Source: an uncultured Oscillospiraceae bacterium (lineage in GTDB: Bacteria > Bacillota > Clostridia > Oscillospirales > Oscillospiraceae). From it: a stretch of DNA of 8,191 bases. The stretch is from the NCBI GenBank assembly GCA_905233785.1, contig CAJOCV010000080.1:1-8191 (forward strand), given 5' to 3'. Shown piece by piece: positions 1-6,790 of this stretch. The notes beneath the pieces were generated by a model, which ran no database searches, had not been told where the DNA came from, and saw only the letters and a list, made by a program, of their open reading frames with translations. The first letter of the stretch is position 1. Each line of letters starts with the position of its first letter. A program made the position numbers and the translations under genes.

Positions 1-99
1 AATGTCCGTGCCGCCCATGGGGGTGGAGAACATGCGGTTGCGATACCAGACGTTGCCGATGCGGATGGGCTTACATAGGTTCGGGTACTTGCGTTCCAT
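1..99 (-). CDS. Old Yellow Enzyme-family flavin oxidoreductase, N-terminal fragment (truncated by window edge)
   Basis: Only the first 33 codons are inside the window; the gene runs off the left edge. The N-terminus has the pattern of OYE-type NADH:flavin oxidoreductases, which includes 2-enoate reductase and BaiCD/BaiH-like enzymes: a short lead, a KPIRIGNVWYRNRM strand, then STPMGG, equivalent to the usual KIGN-x-x-x-KNR-x-x-x-(S/A)PM at the start of the FMN-binding TIM barrel. The start is ATG at 97-99 with GGAGG at 107-111, a 7-nt spacer. Family members reduce activated C=C bonds with a flavin hydride, and many clostridial ones carry C-terminal FeS and FAD/NAD domains, which cannot be seen here. 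It follows the symporter by 72 bp on the same strand, probably in one transcript across a hairpin at 121-150. The family call is fairly good. The substrate (flavonoid, cinnamate, steroid or other enone) cannot be decided from 33 residues. Confidence 0.72.
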   Translation of the reverse strand, partial: MERKYPNLCKPIRIGNVWYRNRMFSTPMGGTDI

Positions 100-120
100 A
101 GCTTAACCTCCGTTTAAGGA

Positions 121-150
121 TACAGGGATGTGTTTTCGCACATCCCTGTA
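121..150 (-). terminator. Perfect 12-bp hairpin between symporter and flavoenzyme genes; weak terminator or processing/stability element
   Basis: TACAGGGATGTG (121-132) and CACATCCCTGTA (139-150) are perfect reverse complements around a 6-nt loop. Read leftward, with the genes, the stem is followed by TCCTTAAACG, a poor U-tract, and then within a few bases by the GGAGG of the next gene. Read rightward it is followed by a T-rich stretch, but no rightward gene needs a terminator here. I infer a leaky terminator or an mRNA-stabilising hairpin that lowers the flavoenzyme transcript relative to the symporter. The stem is certain; its function is not. Confidence 0.5.
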
Positions 151-171
151 TGGTTTCTTTTATGTTGTGGA

Positions 172-1590
172 TCAGCCCTCGATGCCCTTCTCGGCGCGGA
201 GCTTGGCGAGGTCGCGGTCCAGATTGAAGGAGACCACGAAGATCACACAGATGATGGCACACATGACCATCGGAACCCAGTTGTACATGAAACGGATCGC
301 CGTTTCAACGCTCGCAGGCTGCGCGATGCCCTGAAGGTCATACTCGCCCTTGAAGCCGGCGCCGGACATGACCCAGCCGAACACGGCGGTGCCCAGGCCG
401 AGACCCAGCTTCTGCGCGGCCGAGGTGCCGGCGTTGCCCATACCGACGGCGTTGACGCCGGTCTTGAGCGCGCCGTAAGTGATGGCGTCAGCTACCAGAC
501 CCATAGCCATGGCGCCGGAGATGCCCAGGCCGCAGCCCTTGAGAACATTGCAGATGATCATGATGATCTTGCTGGTACCAAAGAGGCCAAAGCCCGCAAA
601 ACCGAGGGTCAGCAGCGCCATACCGGCAGCGTACATCCAGCGCTTGCCGAACTTAGCCATCAGGAACGGGGTGATGAACATAATGGCGAACTGAGCGATG
701 GAGATGGAGTTGGCCATCCAGGAATACTGGCCCATATCCTTAAAGATGTACAGGGAATAGTACACGCCGCCGATGGCGTAGAAGATGATGACGAAGAAGA
801 TGACCAGCATGGCGAAGAACATGATGACCCAGTACTTGTTGGAGAGCAGCGCCTTGATGGCCACCAGAGGCTTGACCTCGTCAGCCTTGTTCTTTTCCTC
901 TTTCTTGCCCACGCTCTCGTTTACACGCTCCTTGGTGGAGAAGACGGTGATGAGGACCAGGATGACCATCAGCACCACGACGCAGGCGATGGCGCCGGTG
1001 TAACCGGCCTGGGTGTTCTCGGTCTCGATGCTGCTGGAGAACTTGGCCAGCAGGGTGACGAAGAAGGTGTTGATCAGGATGTTGCCCAGGGTCTGGAAGA
1101 TCTGCTGCACGTTGCCCAGCATGCCGCGTTCTTCACCGTTGCGGCTCATCAGGGAGATCATGGAGTAGTAGGGCACCTGCATGAAGGTCAGGCACACAGC
1201 GTTGACGATATTGTACATCAGGAAGACGTACACGTACTTGACCGCCGTGGGGAAGCTGCTGGGCACCCAGAACAGCAGCAGGGTGGAAATGGCGAAGGGG
1301 ATCACCATACGCAGCAGCCAGGTACGGGCCTTGCCCAGCTTGCTGTTAGTACGGTCCACGATGTTGCCGACGATCAGGTCGGAGATACCGTCAAACACCT
1401 TTGAGACGGCGATCAGGGTCGCAATGATGCCCGCGTCCAGCAGGGCGACGTTTGTGAAGTACACCGTAAGGAAGGAGCCGATGATGCCATTGATCATGTT
1501 CCAGCCGGTGGCGCCTACGCCGTAGCCTATGCGCTCACCCCAGCCCAGCTTGGCATCGGGATCGTTGGTTTTGCTTGCCAGATTCAGCAT
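172..1590 (-). CDS. GPH-family (MelB-like) sugar:cation symporter of the major facilitator superfamily
   Basis: A 472-residue polytopic membrane protein with about 12 hydrophobic segments, the normal length for the glycoside-pentoside-hexuronide family. It should import a sugar or glycoside with Na+ or H+. The segment KVFDGISDLIVG (64-75) matches the MelB helix II cation-site motif, so D67 and D71 correspond to MelB D55 and D59. It is followed by the loop DRTNSKLGKARTW (79-91), equivalent to the family's DRTRSRWGKxxPW. A second family signature, ADAITYGALKTG (367-378), precedes a helix with K394 at about the place of MelB K377. A charged cytoplasmic loop lies near 219-241. The start is ATG with AGGAGG at 1599-1604, an 8-nt spacer. 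It heads the third leftward block behind operator copy A and is followed by the flavoenzyme gene. Being in a glycosidase cluster, it probably carries the intact oligosaccharide or glycoside. The exact substrate is unknown. Confidence 0.93.
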   Translation of the reverse strand: MLNLASKTNDPDAKLGWGERIGYGVGATGWNMINGIIGSFLTVYFTNVALLDAGIIATLIAVSKVFDGISDLIVGNIVDRTNSKLGKARTWLLRMVIPFAISTLLLFWVPSSFPTAVKYVYVFLMYNIVNAVCLTFMQVPYYSMISLMSRNGEERGMLGNVQQIFQTLGNILINTFFVTLLAKFSSSIETENTQAGYTGAIACVVVLMVILVLITVFSTKERVNESVGKKEEKNKADEVKPLVAIKALLSNKYWVIMFFAMLVIFFVIIFYAIGGVYYSLYIFKDMGQYSWMANSISIAQFAIMFITPFLMAKFGKRWMYAAGMALLTLGFAGFGLFGTSKIIMIICNVLKGCGLGISGAMAMGLVADAITYGALKTGVNAVGMGNAGTSAAQKLGLGLGTAVFGWVMSGAGFKGEYDLQGIAQPASVETAIRFMYNWVPMVMCAIICVIFVVSFNLDRDLAKLRAEKGIEG

Positions 1591-1643
1591 TGGGAAAACC
1601 TCCTGTATGTTTTATTGTCTTTTCTTCGGGTTTGCCTGATTTA

Positions 1644-1649
1644 AGAATA
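1644..1649 (-). promoter_or_regulatory. Predicted -10 element of the symporter promoter
   Basis: On the minus strand TATTCT lies exactly 20 nt downstream of operator copy A, the same spacing as in the other two leftward promoters. A -35 at 17-nt spacing would be TATAAA, which is poor and overlaps the last bases of the operator, so activator-dependent transcription is likely. The start site is expected near 1637, giving a leader of roughly 45 nt before the ATG at 1590. Confidence 0.6.
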
Positions 1650-1669
1650 CGCGAAGCGAAAGGATTTTT

Positions 1670-1695
1670 ATATCCTTATTTGGCTCTTTTTGTTC
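1670..1695 (-). promoter_or_regulatory. Operator copy A: 26-bp putative AraC-type activator site ahead of the symporter gene
   Basis: On the minus strand it reads GAACAAAAAGAGC then CAAATAAGGATAT. It matches copy B at 23 of 26 positions and copy C at 19 of 26. Two heptamers, CAAAAAG and CAAATAA, start 10 bp apart, one DNA turn, as expected for a protein with two helix-turn-helix units. The site lies 10 bp beyond the end of the esterase gene and ends 20 nt before the -10 hexamer at 1649-1644. The binding protein is inferred to be the regulator at 6860-8059. Confidence 0.72.
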
Positions 1696-1705
1696 TTATA
1701 TCGAT

Positions 1706-3268
1706 TCAACTTTCATAGAACCGCATGTCGCCCCAGATTTCCATCAGATGGCGGCGATCCAGCTGCTCGGTCCGGGTCTCGCGGTCGTAGATGCGCACAG
1801 GAGAATTGGCGCCCTCGAAGCGGCCCCAGTCGGGGTTGGGCTCGCCGGTCTTGACAAAGCGCACCCAGTCGCCGTGGATGTCGTCATACATCTTTGCAAA
1901 GAGCTCGGGACTTTCCCCGTCAAGCTCAAAATGGGAGAAGGGGTGCTCGGGCTTACCAAAGACGAAGGGCAGCTCAAAGGCGTGGCTGGCCTTCCAGCCG
2001 GTGGCGACGCCGGACTTGGTGATGAGCTCATAGCGATACATCCAAACGTCGGGATTGAACTTCCGCTGGGCGTCGGCCACCTTGACCGCCGGCATCTCAA
2101 AGGCGTAGTCCGTGGCAAAGCGGATGAAGGCGTCGCCGCCGAACTGGCGGATATCCCCGCTCAGCGGCGGGACAGACGCGGAAAGGGAGTGCGCCGAGTC
2201 CTTGAAGAAGCGGAAATAGTCCCGCCCGTCCTTGTGGTAGAAGCCGAGGATCTTCGGCAGCGCGTCGGCGTGACCGTTGCGCTCCATCATGTCCGCCACC
2301 ATGGTCCAGGTGTTGGGAAAGCCTGTGTTCTGCGGGTGGACAAACATGGTGCCCTCGTGCATGTTGGTGCCGATGATGAGCTTGATACCCTCCGCGGCGC
2401 CCGCGCGCAGCGCGTCGATGGGCCGCAGGGGCAGCAGGTCGTCGATCACCGGACCGGGCAGGAAGGTGCCGGGGGTCTTGTACTGGTGCTTTGCCTGCAC
2501 ATATTCGTGGCCGAACAGGAACAGATGGGGATCGTCGTTCTTGAGGTGCCGCGCCATGTCCTTCTCGGTCCAGTGCATGCCCTCCAGGAAGAGGTCGATG
2601 TTCTCCTGCGCCTGCTTGTGGGTCATGACACAGTTCGGGAGGCCGCTTTCAATGATGGCCTGATGGAAGCAGCCCTTCACGCCGGGGCAGACCAGCATGT
2701 TGGTGACGGACGCGCCGCCCGCGGACTCACCCGCGATGGTGATGCGCTCCGGGTCGCCGCCGAAGGCCTCCACATTGTCGCGGATCCAGTTGAGCGCTAA
2801 AATCTGATCGCTCAGGCCGCAGTTGGAATCGAAGTCCTCGCAGCCGGGATAGGTGGTGAAATCGTAAAAGCCGAGGATATTGGTGCGGTAGTTGAAGGAG
2901 AAGAACAGAATATCGTCCTTCACAAAGGCTTCTCCGGTGTACATCTCGTCGGAGGAATAGCCGGTGTTGTAGCCGCCGCCGTAGATCCACACGAAGACCG
3001 GCAGCTTTTCTCCTGTGAGCGGGCGTTGGACGTTGACCGTCAGGCAGTCCTCGTCGCCCATGACCCGGCCGTTGTTGTACTGCACGGGGGCGTTGCCGTA
3101 GGCCTTTGCGTCATAGATCCCCTCCCAGGGGGTGATGGGCACCGAGCGCTTGAAGCGCAGCGGCCCCACCGGAGGATCCGCGTAGGGAATGCCGAGGTAG
3201 TCGATCCGCCCGTCGCGCTCATAGCCGCGCACGACGCCGGAGGTGGTTTTTACCAGATGCTCTGCCAT
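1706..3268 (-). CDS. Type-B carboxylesterase (alpha/beta-hydrolase, carboxylesterase/PnbA family)
   Basis: A 520-residue serine esterase, full length for the type-B carboxylesterase family. The nucleophile elbow AGESAGGAS (179-187) puts the catalytic serine at S182. The acid is probably E305 in TNMHEGTMF (301-309), and the histidine H429 in ASHAFELPFVFG (427-438). The family signature EDCLTVNV is at 73-80. The oxyanion-hole motif reads YGGG (96-99) where most relatives have HGGG. There is no signal peptide, so it acts in the cytoplasm. It would hydrolyse carboxylic esters; acetyl, feruloyl or coumaroyl groups on an imported plant glycoside are reasonable candidates but unproven. The start is ATG with GGGAGG at 3277-3282, an 8-nt spacer. 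Only 3 bp separate it from the stop of the preceding glycosidase, and its ribosome-binding site lies inside that gene, so the two are probably translationally coupled. No convincing terminator follows it. Confidence 0.93.
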   Translation of the reverse strand: MAEHLVKTTSGVVRGYERDGRIDYLGIPYADPPVGPLRFKRSVPITPWEGIYDAKAYGNAPVQYNNGRVMGDEDCLTVNVQRPLTGEKLPVFVWIYGGGYNTGYSSDEMYTGEAFVKDDILFFSFNYRTNILGFYDFTTYPGCEDFDSNCGLSDQILALNWIRDNVEAFGGDPERITIAGESAGGASVTNMLVCPGVKGCFHQAIIESGLPNCVMTHKQAQENIDLFLEGMHWTEKDMARHLKNDDPHLFLFGHEYVQAKHQYKTPGTFLPGPVIDDLLPLRPIDALRAGAAEGIKLIIGTNMHEGTMFVHPQNTGFPNTWTMVADMMERNGHADALPKILGFYHKDGRDYFRFFKDSAHSLSASVPPLSGDIRQFGGDAFIRFATDYAFEMPAVKVADAQRKFNPDVWMYRYELITKSGVATGWKASHAFELPFVFGKPEHPFSHFELDGESPELFAKMYDDIHGDWVRFVKTGEPNPDWGRFEGANSPVRIYDRETRTEQLDRRHLMEIWGDMRFYES

Positions 3269-3271
3269 TTT

Positions 3272-4474
3272 TTATGCCTCCCTGTTTGTCAATTTCTTTC
3301 CTATCTCATTCAAATCGGCACGACTGCCGGTCATCTCCTGTATCGCATAGGCGCGCGCTCTGGGCTGACAGCCGTCTTCGGGGTCGGTGAAGAGGCCGAA
3401 GTAGACCTCCGTCAAGCCGCCGATCTGGTTCTGCTCGATGCCGCCGCGCCGGAGCATGGCGTTCTCGTTGAGAAGCCGGAAGTTGTGCAGCGTCCGCACA
3501 TAGGGAAGTTTCCGCGCGATCTCCAGCATCTTTTTGTTGTACCCGGCGTAGCGCCTCTCCCAGTCGCCATTGCCGCAGTCGGTGAAGCCGGACTCGGTCA
3601 GCAGCACCTGCTTGTGCCCGTCGCCGTACTTTTTCATGACCTTCCAGGCCGCGTCATTGTAGCTTTTCCAGAGCTGATCCGGCTCGTCTACGTCCAAAAA
3701 CAGATCGGCGTCCTTCACGTCCCGGTTGGTGAACACATAGGGGTGCCAGGCGACAAGATCAAAATAATCGTCGGTGTTCGTGGACCAAAAAGTCCCGCTC
3801 TTGATGCGGGAGTAGACCTTGTCCAGCGTCCAGGCCACGCCGTACATCACCGGGAGAAAGTCCGGCATGTCCCCGCCCAGACCGGGCGTGGAGAGCGCCG
3901 GAGAGAAGGACGCGACCTTCGCTTTGGGATTGCCCCGGCGGACGCCGCGGGCCGCGAAGTACATCATGTCCACCGCGATGTCCATTTTCTCATCCGCTGT
4001 AAAGGGTTTGGACATGTCCGAACCCAGAAAGCCGTCCGGATGCAGGAAGGCGTTTAAGTTCCACTCGTTGCCGACCTCCCAGATCGCCACCTGCGGGAAG
4101 AGGGAAACCATGGTGTACCAGCTCGTCTCCAGCATTTGAAGCGCCTGCATGTAGAGACTTCCCGGCGTCAGATCCCGCCTCGGCATGGCGTGGCCGCTTC
4201 TCTGCTTGCAGCCGGCAGGCAGGAACCACTCGTGGCTCATGGCCGTGACTTCGATATCCAGCTCCGCCGCCCGATCCAGCAGGCGTCTGTGCCGCTCGAC
4301 CTCTTCCCGGTTCGGCGTCGTCGGATCAAGCAGCAGCTCTGTCAGATGCATCCAACTGCGGTAGGCAGTGCAGCCCAGCCCCTTGACCAGATCGAGGTAT
4401 GCCGCCGCGTCGATCCCCTGATCGCGCTGACGCTGGATCAGCGGCTCGCCCACGCCGTAAAAACGATTTTCCAT
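3272..4474 (-). CDS. Clan GH-A glycoside hydrolase, cytoplasmic, family not assigned
   Basis: A 400-residue protein with the layout of a (beta/alpha)8-barrel retaining glycosidase of clan GH-A. WEVGNEWN (132-139) is the strand-4 Asn-Glu motif, making E137 the likely acid/base. LLTESGF (291-297) is the strand-7 segment, making E294 the likely nucleophile. The 157-residue spacing fits the clan, as does the intermediate motif VAWHPYV (241-247), seen in GH39-like and related enzymes. There is no signal peptide or binding module. I could not place it in one CAZy family; GH39- or GH5-like are possible, as is an unclassified branch. The start at ATG 4474 is chosen because AGGAGG (4480-4485) precedes it by 5 nt; a TTG at 4492 in the same frame has no such site. 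It heads the second block, behind operator copy B, and is coupled to the esterase gene. It probably cleaves a glycosidic bond in the compound that the rhamnosidase and esterase also attack. Confidence 0.82.
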   Translation of the reverse strand: MENRFYGVGEPLIQRQRDQGIDAAAYLDLVKGLGCTAYRSWMHLTELLLDPTTPNREEVERHRRLLDRAAELDIEVTAMSHEWFLPAGCKQRSGHAMPRRDLTPGSLYMQALQMLETSWYTMVSLFPQVAIWEVGNEWNLNAFLHPDGFLGSDMSKPFTADEKMDIAVDMMYFAARGVRRGNPKAKVASFSPALSTPGLGGDMPDFLPVMYGVAWTLDKVYSRIKSGTFWSTNTDDYFDLVAWHPYVFTNRDVKDADLFLDVDEPDQLWKSYNDAAWKVMKKYGDGHKQVLLTESGFTDCGNGDWERRYAGYNKKMLEIARKLPYVRTLHNFRLLNENAMLRRGGIEQNQIGGLTEVYFGLFTDPEDGCQPRARAYAIQEMTGSRADLNEIGKKLTNREA

Positions 4475-4479
4475 GTGCG

Positions 4480-4485
4480 CCTCCT
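4480..4485 (-). promoter_or_regulatory. Ribosome-binding site that fixes the GH-A glycosidase start
   Basis: On the minus strand AGGAGG sits 5 nt before ATG 4474-4472. It excludes the upstream in-frame TTG at 4492, which has no purine-rich site before it. Confidence 0.85.
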
Positions 4486-4497
4486 GTCCCAATAAAA

Positions 4498-4536
4498 TCG
4501 ACTTCCTTAGCTTTATCGTAAAGGAAAGGAAGTCGA
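4498..4536 (-). terminator. Intrinsic terminator of the rhamnosidase gene, with the next promoter's -10 inside it
   Basis: On the plus strand the arms TCGACTTCCTT (4498-4508) and AAGGAAGTCGA (4526-4536) pair perfectly over 11 bp. After a 2x2 internal mismatch, CTTTA (4511-4515) pairs with TAAAG (4519-4523) around a TCG loop. In the leftward direction the stem is followed at once by TTTTATT, an adequate U-tract. It lies about 30 nt past the rhamnosidase stop. The -10 hexamer of the following promoter (4520-4515) lies in the apical part. Confidence 0.68.
4515..4520 (-). promoter_or_regulatory. Predicted -10 element of the glycosidase-esterase promoter
   Basis: On the minus strand TACGAT lies exactly 20 nt downstream of operator copy B. 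The -35 position at 17-nt spacing reads TAGCAA, a weak match. Transcription would start near 4508, so the mRNA begins with only the 3' arm of the terminator hairpin and cannot form it. The leader is about 34 nt. Confidence 0.6.
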
Positions 4537-4540
4537 ATTG

Positions 4541-4566
4541 CTATCCTTATTTTGCTGTTTTTGTTC
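4541..4566 (-). promoter_or_regulatory. Operator copy B: 26-bp putative AraC-type activator site ahead of the glycosidase-esterase pair
   Basis: On the minus strand it reads GAACAAAAACAGC then AAAATAAGGATAG. It differs from copy A at only three of 26 positions, and the match continues upstream for three more bases (TAA), which here are the stop codon of the rhamnosidase gene. The heptamers CAAAAAC and AAAATAA start 10 bp apart. It ends 20 nt before the -10 hexamer at 4520-4515. Confidence 0.74.
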
Positions 4567-6732
4567 TTAATCTGTTGCAACCCTGCCGATCGCCTCCGCG
4601 TCGCCGCTGATGTGCAGATTGATCCGGCTGCCCGTCTTTTCCCAGGCGACGCACAGATCGCCCCGGGGCGTATGCACCGTGCCGCAGGCGGAGGTCAAAG
4701 CTCCCGGCTGCGGCCGAACCTCGATCTGCTCATAGCCCGGCGCGGCGGGGCGAACACCGAGAGCAACGGACGGCAGCTCATACAGCGCCAGGGCGCCCCA
4801 GGCGTGGCACTCCGAGCGGGGATAGTATTCGCCCTCCACGCAGGTACTGCAGGCGTTACCCACCATCCGCCGCCAGATGTCCCAGTAGCGGTCGGTGTAG
4901 TCATACAGTCCGGTCTCCTCCAGGGCGCGAAACAGATAGAAGCACATGGCAACGCTGCATTGGGCGATGCCGCGCTCCTCCATCGTGCGCAGCAGATTGC
5001 GCCGCCCCGCTTCCCGGCTCAGTGTCCCGGTCAGGATGCCGAAGACCTGGGCGTGCTGGCTGAGCTCCGGCCTGCCCGGCCCATCGGTGAGCATGCCGCT
5101 GCCATCCAGACAGCACGCACGGATCGCCTGCCGCAGTCTCTCCGCGCGGCTTCTCCATTCAGAGGCCTCTTCCGGTTTTTCCAGATATTCCGCCAGCTCC
5201 GCCGCCTTTTGCAGGCCGAGCAGAACCAGCAAACTCTCCATCGTGATCGGTCCGTGCAGCCCCGCGTCCGGCATGCCGGTGGTGGGCATCCAGCTCTCCG
5301 CCCAGTCGATGAAGGACCAGATGGCCGCCTTGCCGTTTTCCCCGCCGAGCTTGTCCACCAGACCCTCGGCGTTCCGATGCGTGTGGAAGAAATCCAGGAT
5401 ACGCGTTACCGTCGGAAGGTAGCGGGCGAGGAAGGCCTTGTCGCCGAAGTACATCATGTGATCGTGGAGCATCAGGATCCAGTAGAGGGAAAAGCCGGGG
5501 ATCACGTTGGCGTTCTTGTTGGGATAGCTGCAGTTGAGAAGACCGTCCGGCCGCTGAGCTCGGGAAAAATCGTCGATCGCCTGTCTTGCCAGTCTGTCGT
5601 CGGCGGAGATCGCGTAGGTGTACAAAATCTCCGCGCGGGTGTCCATCGCATATTGGAGCTGTTCATAAAACGGGCAGTCCATATACGTGTCGTGCATGCA
5701 CCTTTTCAGCGTGCGCAGGCTGATGTCCCAGATCTCCGCAAGGCTTTTGTCCGAGGTCGTGAGGCTTGTTTTCACCGCCAGCGGATATCCCGTCTCCCTA
5801 TAGTCAAAAGCGCAAATACGCAGCGGCTCCGCTTCGGTTTTGACGCGCAGGCGCAGGAAACGGAAGGTGCGGAACCAGAAGGGCTCGTAGCATTCGTTCG
5901 CAAGCCCGGTCACCGTGTAGCTGTCTGTATAGCCTTCCAGGATCCCGTGCTCACTGTCCAGCCGATTCTGTTTCCCGTGTTCGGTCGTATAGCACTCGCT
6001 CTGTAGAAGCTCGATCTTCGCCCCTCTGCCGCCGGCGAGGCGCAGGCGCAGATACGCGCACATCTCCTCTCCCGCGTCGAGGACGAGCTCCTTTTCGCTG
6101 TTTGCGCTCACGGTAAAGTCCCCCAGAGCAAAACTGTGCGGAATGAGAGCCATCTGCGGGATGGCACGAGGCCGAAGCCTCTCCGGGAGGCGGCTTTCCG
6201 GCAACTCCTTTCCGGGGACGGCCTTGGCCTCCGCCCATCCGCTGTCGTCAAACCCCGCCCGCTTCCAGCCGATCGTATTCGGGCCGAGGGCTGCCTGCTC
6301 GTGGATATGCAGCGGGGCAAAGCCCTCCTCCTCCGCGGGAAAGAGTATCGTGTCAACGACATGGCAGCGCCAGCTCTGCGCGCTGATCCCCTCCACGTAG
6401 AGCGCCGGGCGGCCCATGGTAAAGAGGCTGTGGTTGCTGTTCCACGGATCGTTTCCCGCCCAGAGCACCTCAACGGCAAGGACATTCGTACCGGGCAGCA
6501 GGAGCTCTTTGATAGAGACCTCGTCACAGTACCAGACCTTGTCGTCGCCCTTGCAGGGGCCGGCCTGTACCAGAACGCCGTTGCAAAAGAGCTTATAGCG
6601 GCTGTCCGCTGACAGCCTGAACGTACCGGCCAGGGAGGATGCGTCAAATTCATGCCGGAAATACAGCAGTTGGGTCCGATCCTCCCGGACCGGCGCCGTC
6701 AGCCATGTTCCTCTTTCTATGATGTCAGCCAT
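4567..6732 (-). CDS. GH78-like alpha-L-rhamnosidase, cytoplasmic
   Basis: A 721-residue enzyme with the GH78 domain order. An N-terminal beta-rich sugar-binding-like domain covers about 20-115 (FRHEFDASSLAGTFRLSAD region) and further beta-domains extend to about 310. The six-hairpin catalytic barrel spans about 320-650, and the C-terminal beta-domain typical of bacterial rhamnosidases (ALGVRPAAPGYEQIEVRPQ, from 657) closes it. In the barrel, MDCPFYEQLQYAMDTR (351-366) takes the place of the classical DCPxRxERxGWxGD. E357 and D364 are candidate acidic residues, and a further Glu is in SECHAWG (640-646). FIDWAESW (474-481) is another active-site-type segment. There is no signal peptide. The start is ATG 6732 because AGGAGG (6739-6744) precedes it by 6 nt; an in-frame TTG at 6753 would be only a few nt after the predicted transcription start. 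It would remove terminal alpha-L-rhamnose from an imported glycoside. It is the first leftward gene, divergent from the regulator and behind operator copy C. Activity on another alpha-L-sugar is possible. Confidence 0.88.
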   Translation of the reverse strand: MADIIERGTWLTAPVREDRTQLLYFRHEFDASSLAGTFRLSADSRYKLFCNGVLVQAGPCKGDDKVWYCDEVSIKELLLPGTNVLAVEVLWAGNDPWNSNHSLFTMGRPALYVEGISAQSWRCHVVDTILFPAEEEGFAPLHIHEQAALGPNTIGWKRAGFDDSGWAEAKAVPGKELPESRLPERLRPRAIPQMALIPHSFALGDFTVSANSEKELVLDAGEEMCAYLRLRLAGGRGAKIELLQSECYTTEHGKQNRLDSEHGILEGYTDSYTVTGLANECYEPFWFRTFRFLRLRVKTEAEPLRICAFDYRETGYPLAVKTSLTTSDKSLAEIWDISLRTLKRCMHDTYMDCPFYEQLQYAMDTRAEILYTYAISADDRLARQAIDDFSRAQRPDGLLNCSYPNKNANVIPGFSLYWILMLHDHMMYFGDKAFLARYLPTVTRILDFFHTHRNAEGLVDKLGGENGKAAIWSFIDWAESWMPTTGMPDAGLHGPITMESLLVLLGLQKAAELAEYLEKPEEASEWRSRAERLRQAIRACCLDGSGMLTDGPGRPELSQHAQVFGILTGTLSREAGRRNLLRTMEERGIAQCSVAMCFYLFRALEETGLYDYTDRYWDIWRRMVGNACSTCVEGEYYPRSECHAWGALALYELPSVALGVRPAAPGYEQIEVRPQPGALTSACGTVHTPRGDLCVAWEKTGSRINLHISGDAEAIGRVATD

Positions 6733-6738
6733 TGTCTG

Positions 6739-6744
6739 CCTCCT
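6739..6744 (-). promoter_or_regulatory. Ribosome-binding site that fixes the rhamnosidase start
   Basis: On the minus strand AGGAGG lies 6 nt before ATG 6732-6730. It rules out the in-frame TTG at 6753, which would add seven residues (MRIRRQT) and leave almost no leader. Confidence 0.87.
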
Positions 6745-6764
6745 GATTCGCAATCTTTGCTGAC

Positions 6765-6770
6765 ATCATA
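6765..6770 (-). promoter_or_regulatory. Predicted -10 element of the rhamnosidase promoter
   Basis: On the minus strand TATGAT, a 5/6 match to TATAAT, lies exactly 20 nt downstream of operator copy C. The -35 position at 17-nt spacing reads TATGCT, a poor match that overlaps the operator end. Transcription should start near 6758, giving a leader of about 26 nt that contains the AGGAGG. Confidence 0.66.
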
Positions 6771-6790
6771 CCATGCCCTGGCAAAAAAGC

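Noticed and set aside
130..1404. A 424-codon open frame on the plus strand
   Set aside because: Antisense to the GPH symporter; the translation is low-complexity, rich in His, Asp, Gly and Glu, typical of the complement of hydrophobic codons.
1660..1677. Small inverted repeat AAGGAT/ATCCTT after the esterase gene as a terminator
   Set aside because: The stem is only 6 bp, AT-rich, overlaps operator copy A and is not followed by a T-run in the leftward direction; the GGATA part is explained by the operator.
1748..4057. Two long plus-strand open frames (1748-2800 and 3026-4057)
   Set aside because: Both are antisense to the esterase and glycosidase genes, whose catalytic motifs are intact; neither translation looks like a protein family.
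4475..4492. TTG at 4492 as an upstream start of the GH-A glycosidase
   Set aside because: No ribosome-binding site precedes it, while AGGAGG stands 5 nt before ATG 4474; the TTG lies within the predicted leader.
4552..6006. A 484-codon open frame on the plus strand
   Set aside because: It lies antisense inside the GH78-like gene, is rich in Arg, Gly, Val and His as expected from a GC-rich shadow frame, and starts in the operator/terminator region without a ribosome-binding site.
6733..6753. TTG at 6753 as the rhamnosidase start
   Set aside because: It would leave about 5 nt of leader from the predicted transcription start and has no ribosome-binding site; ATG 6732 has an ideal one.
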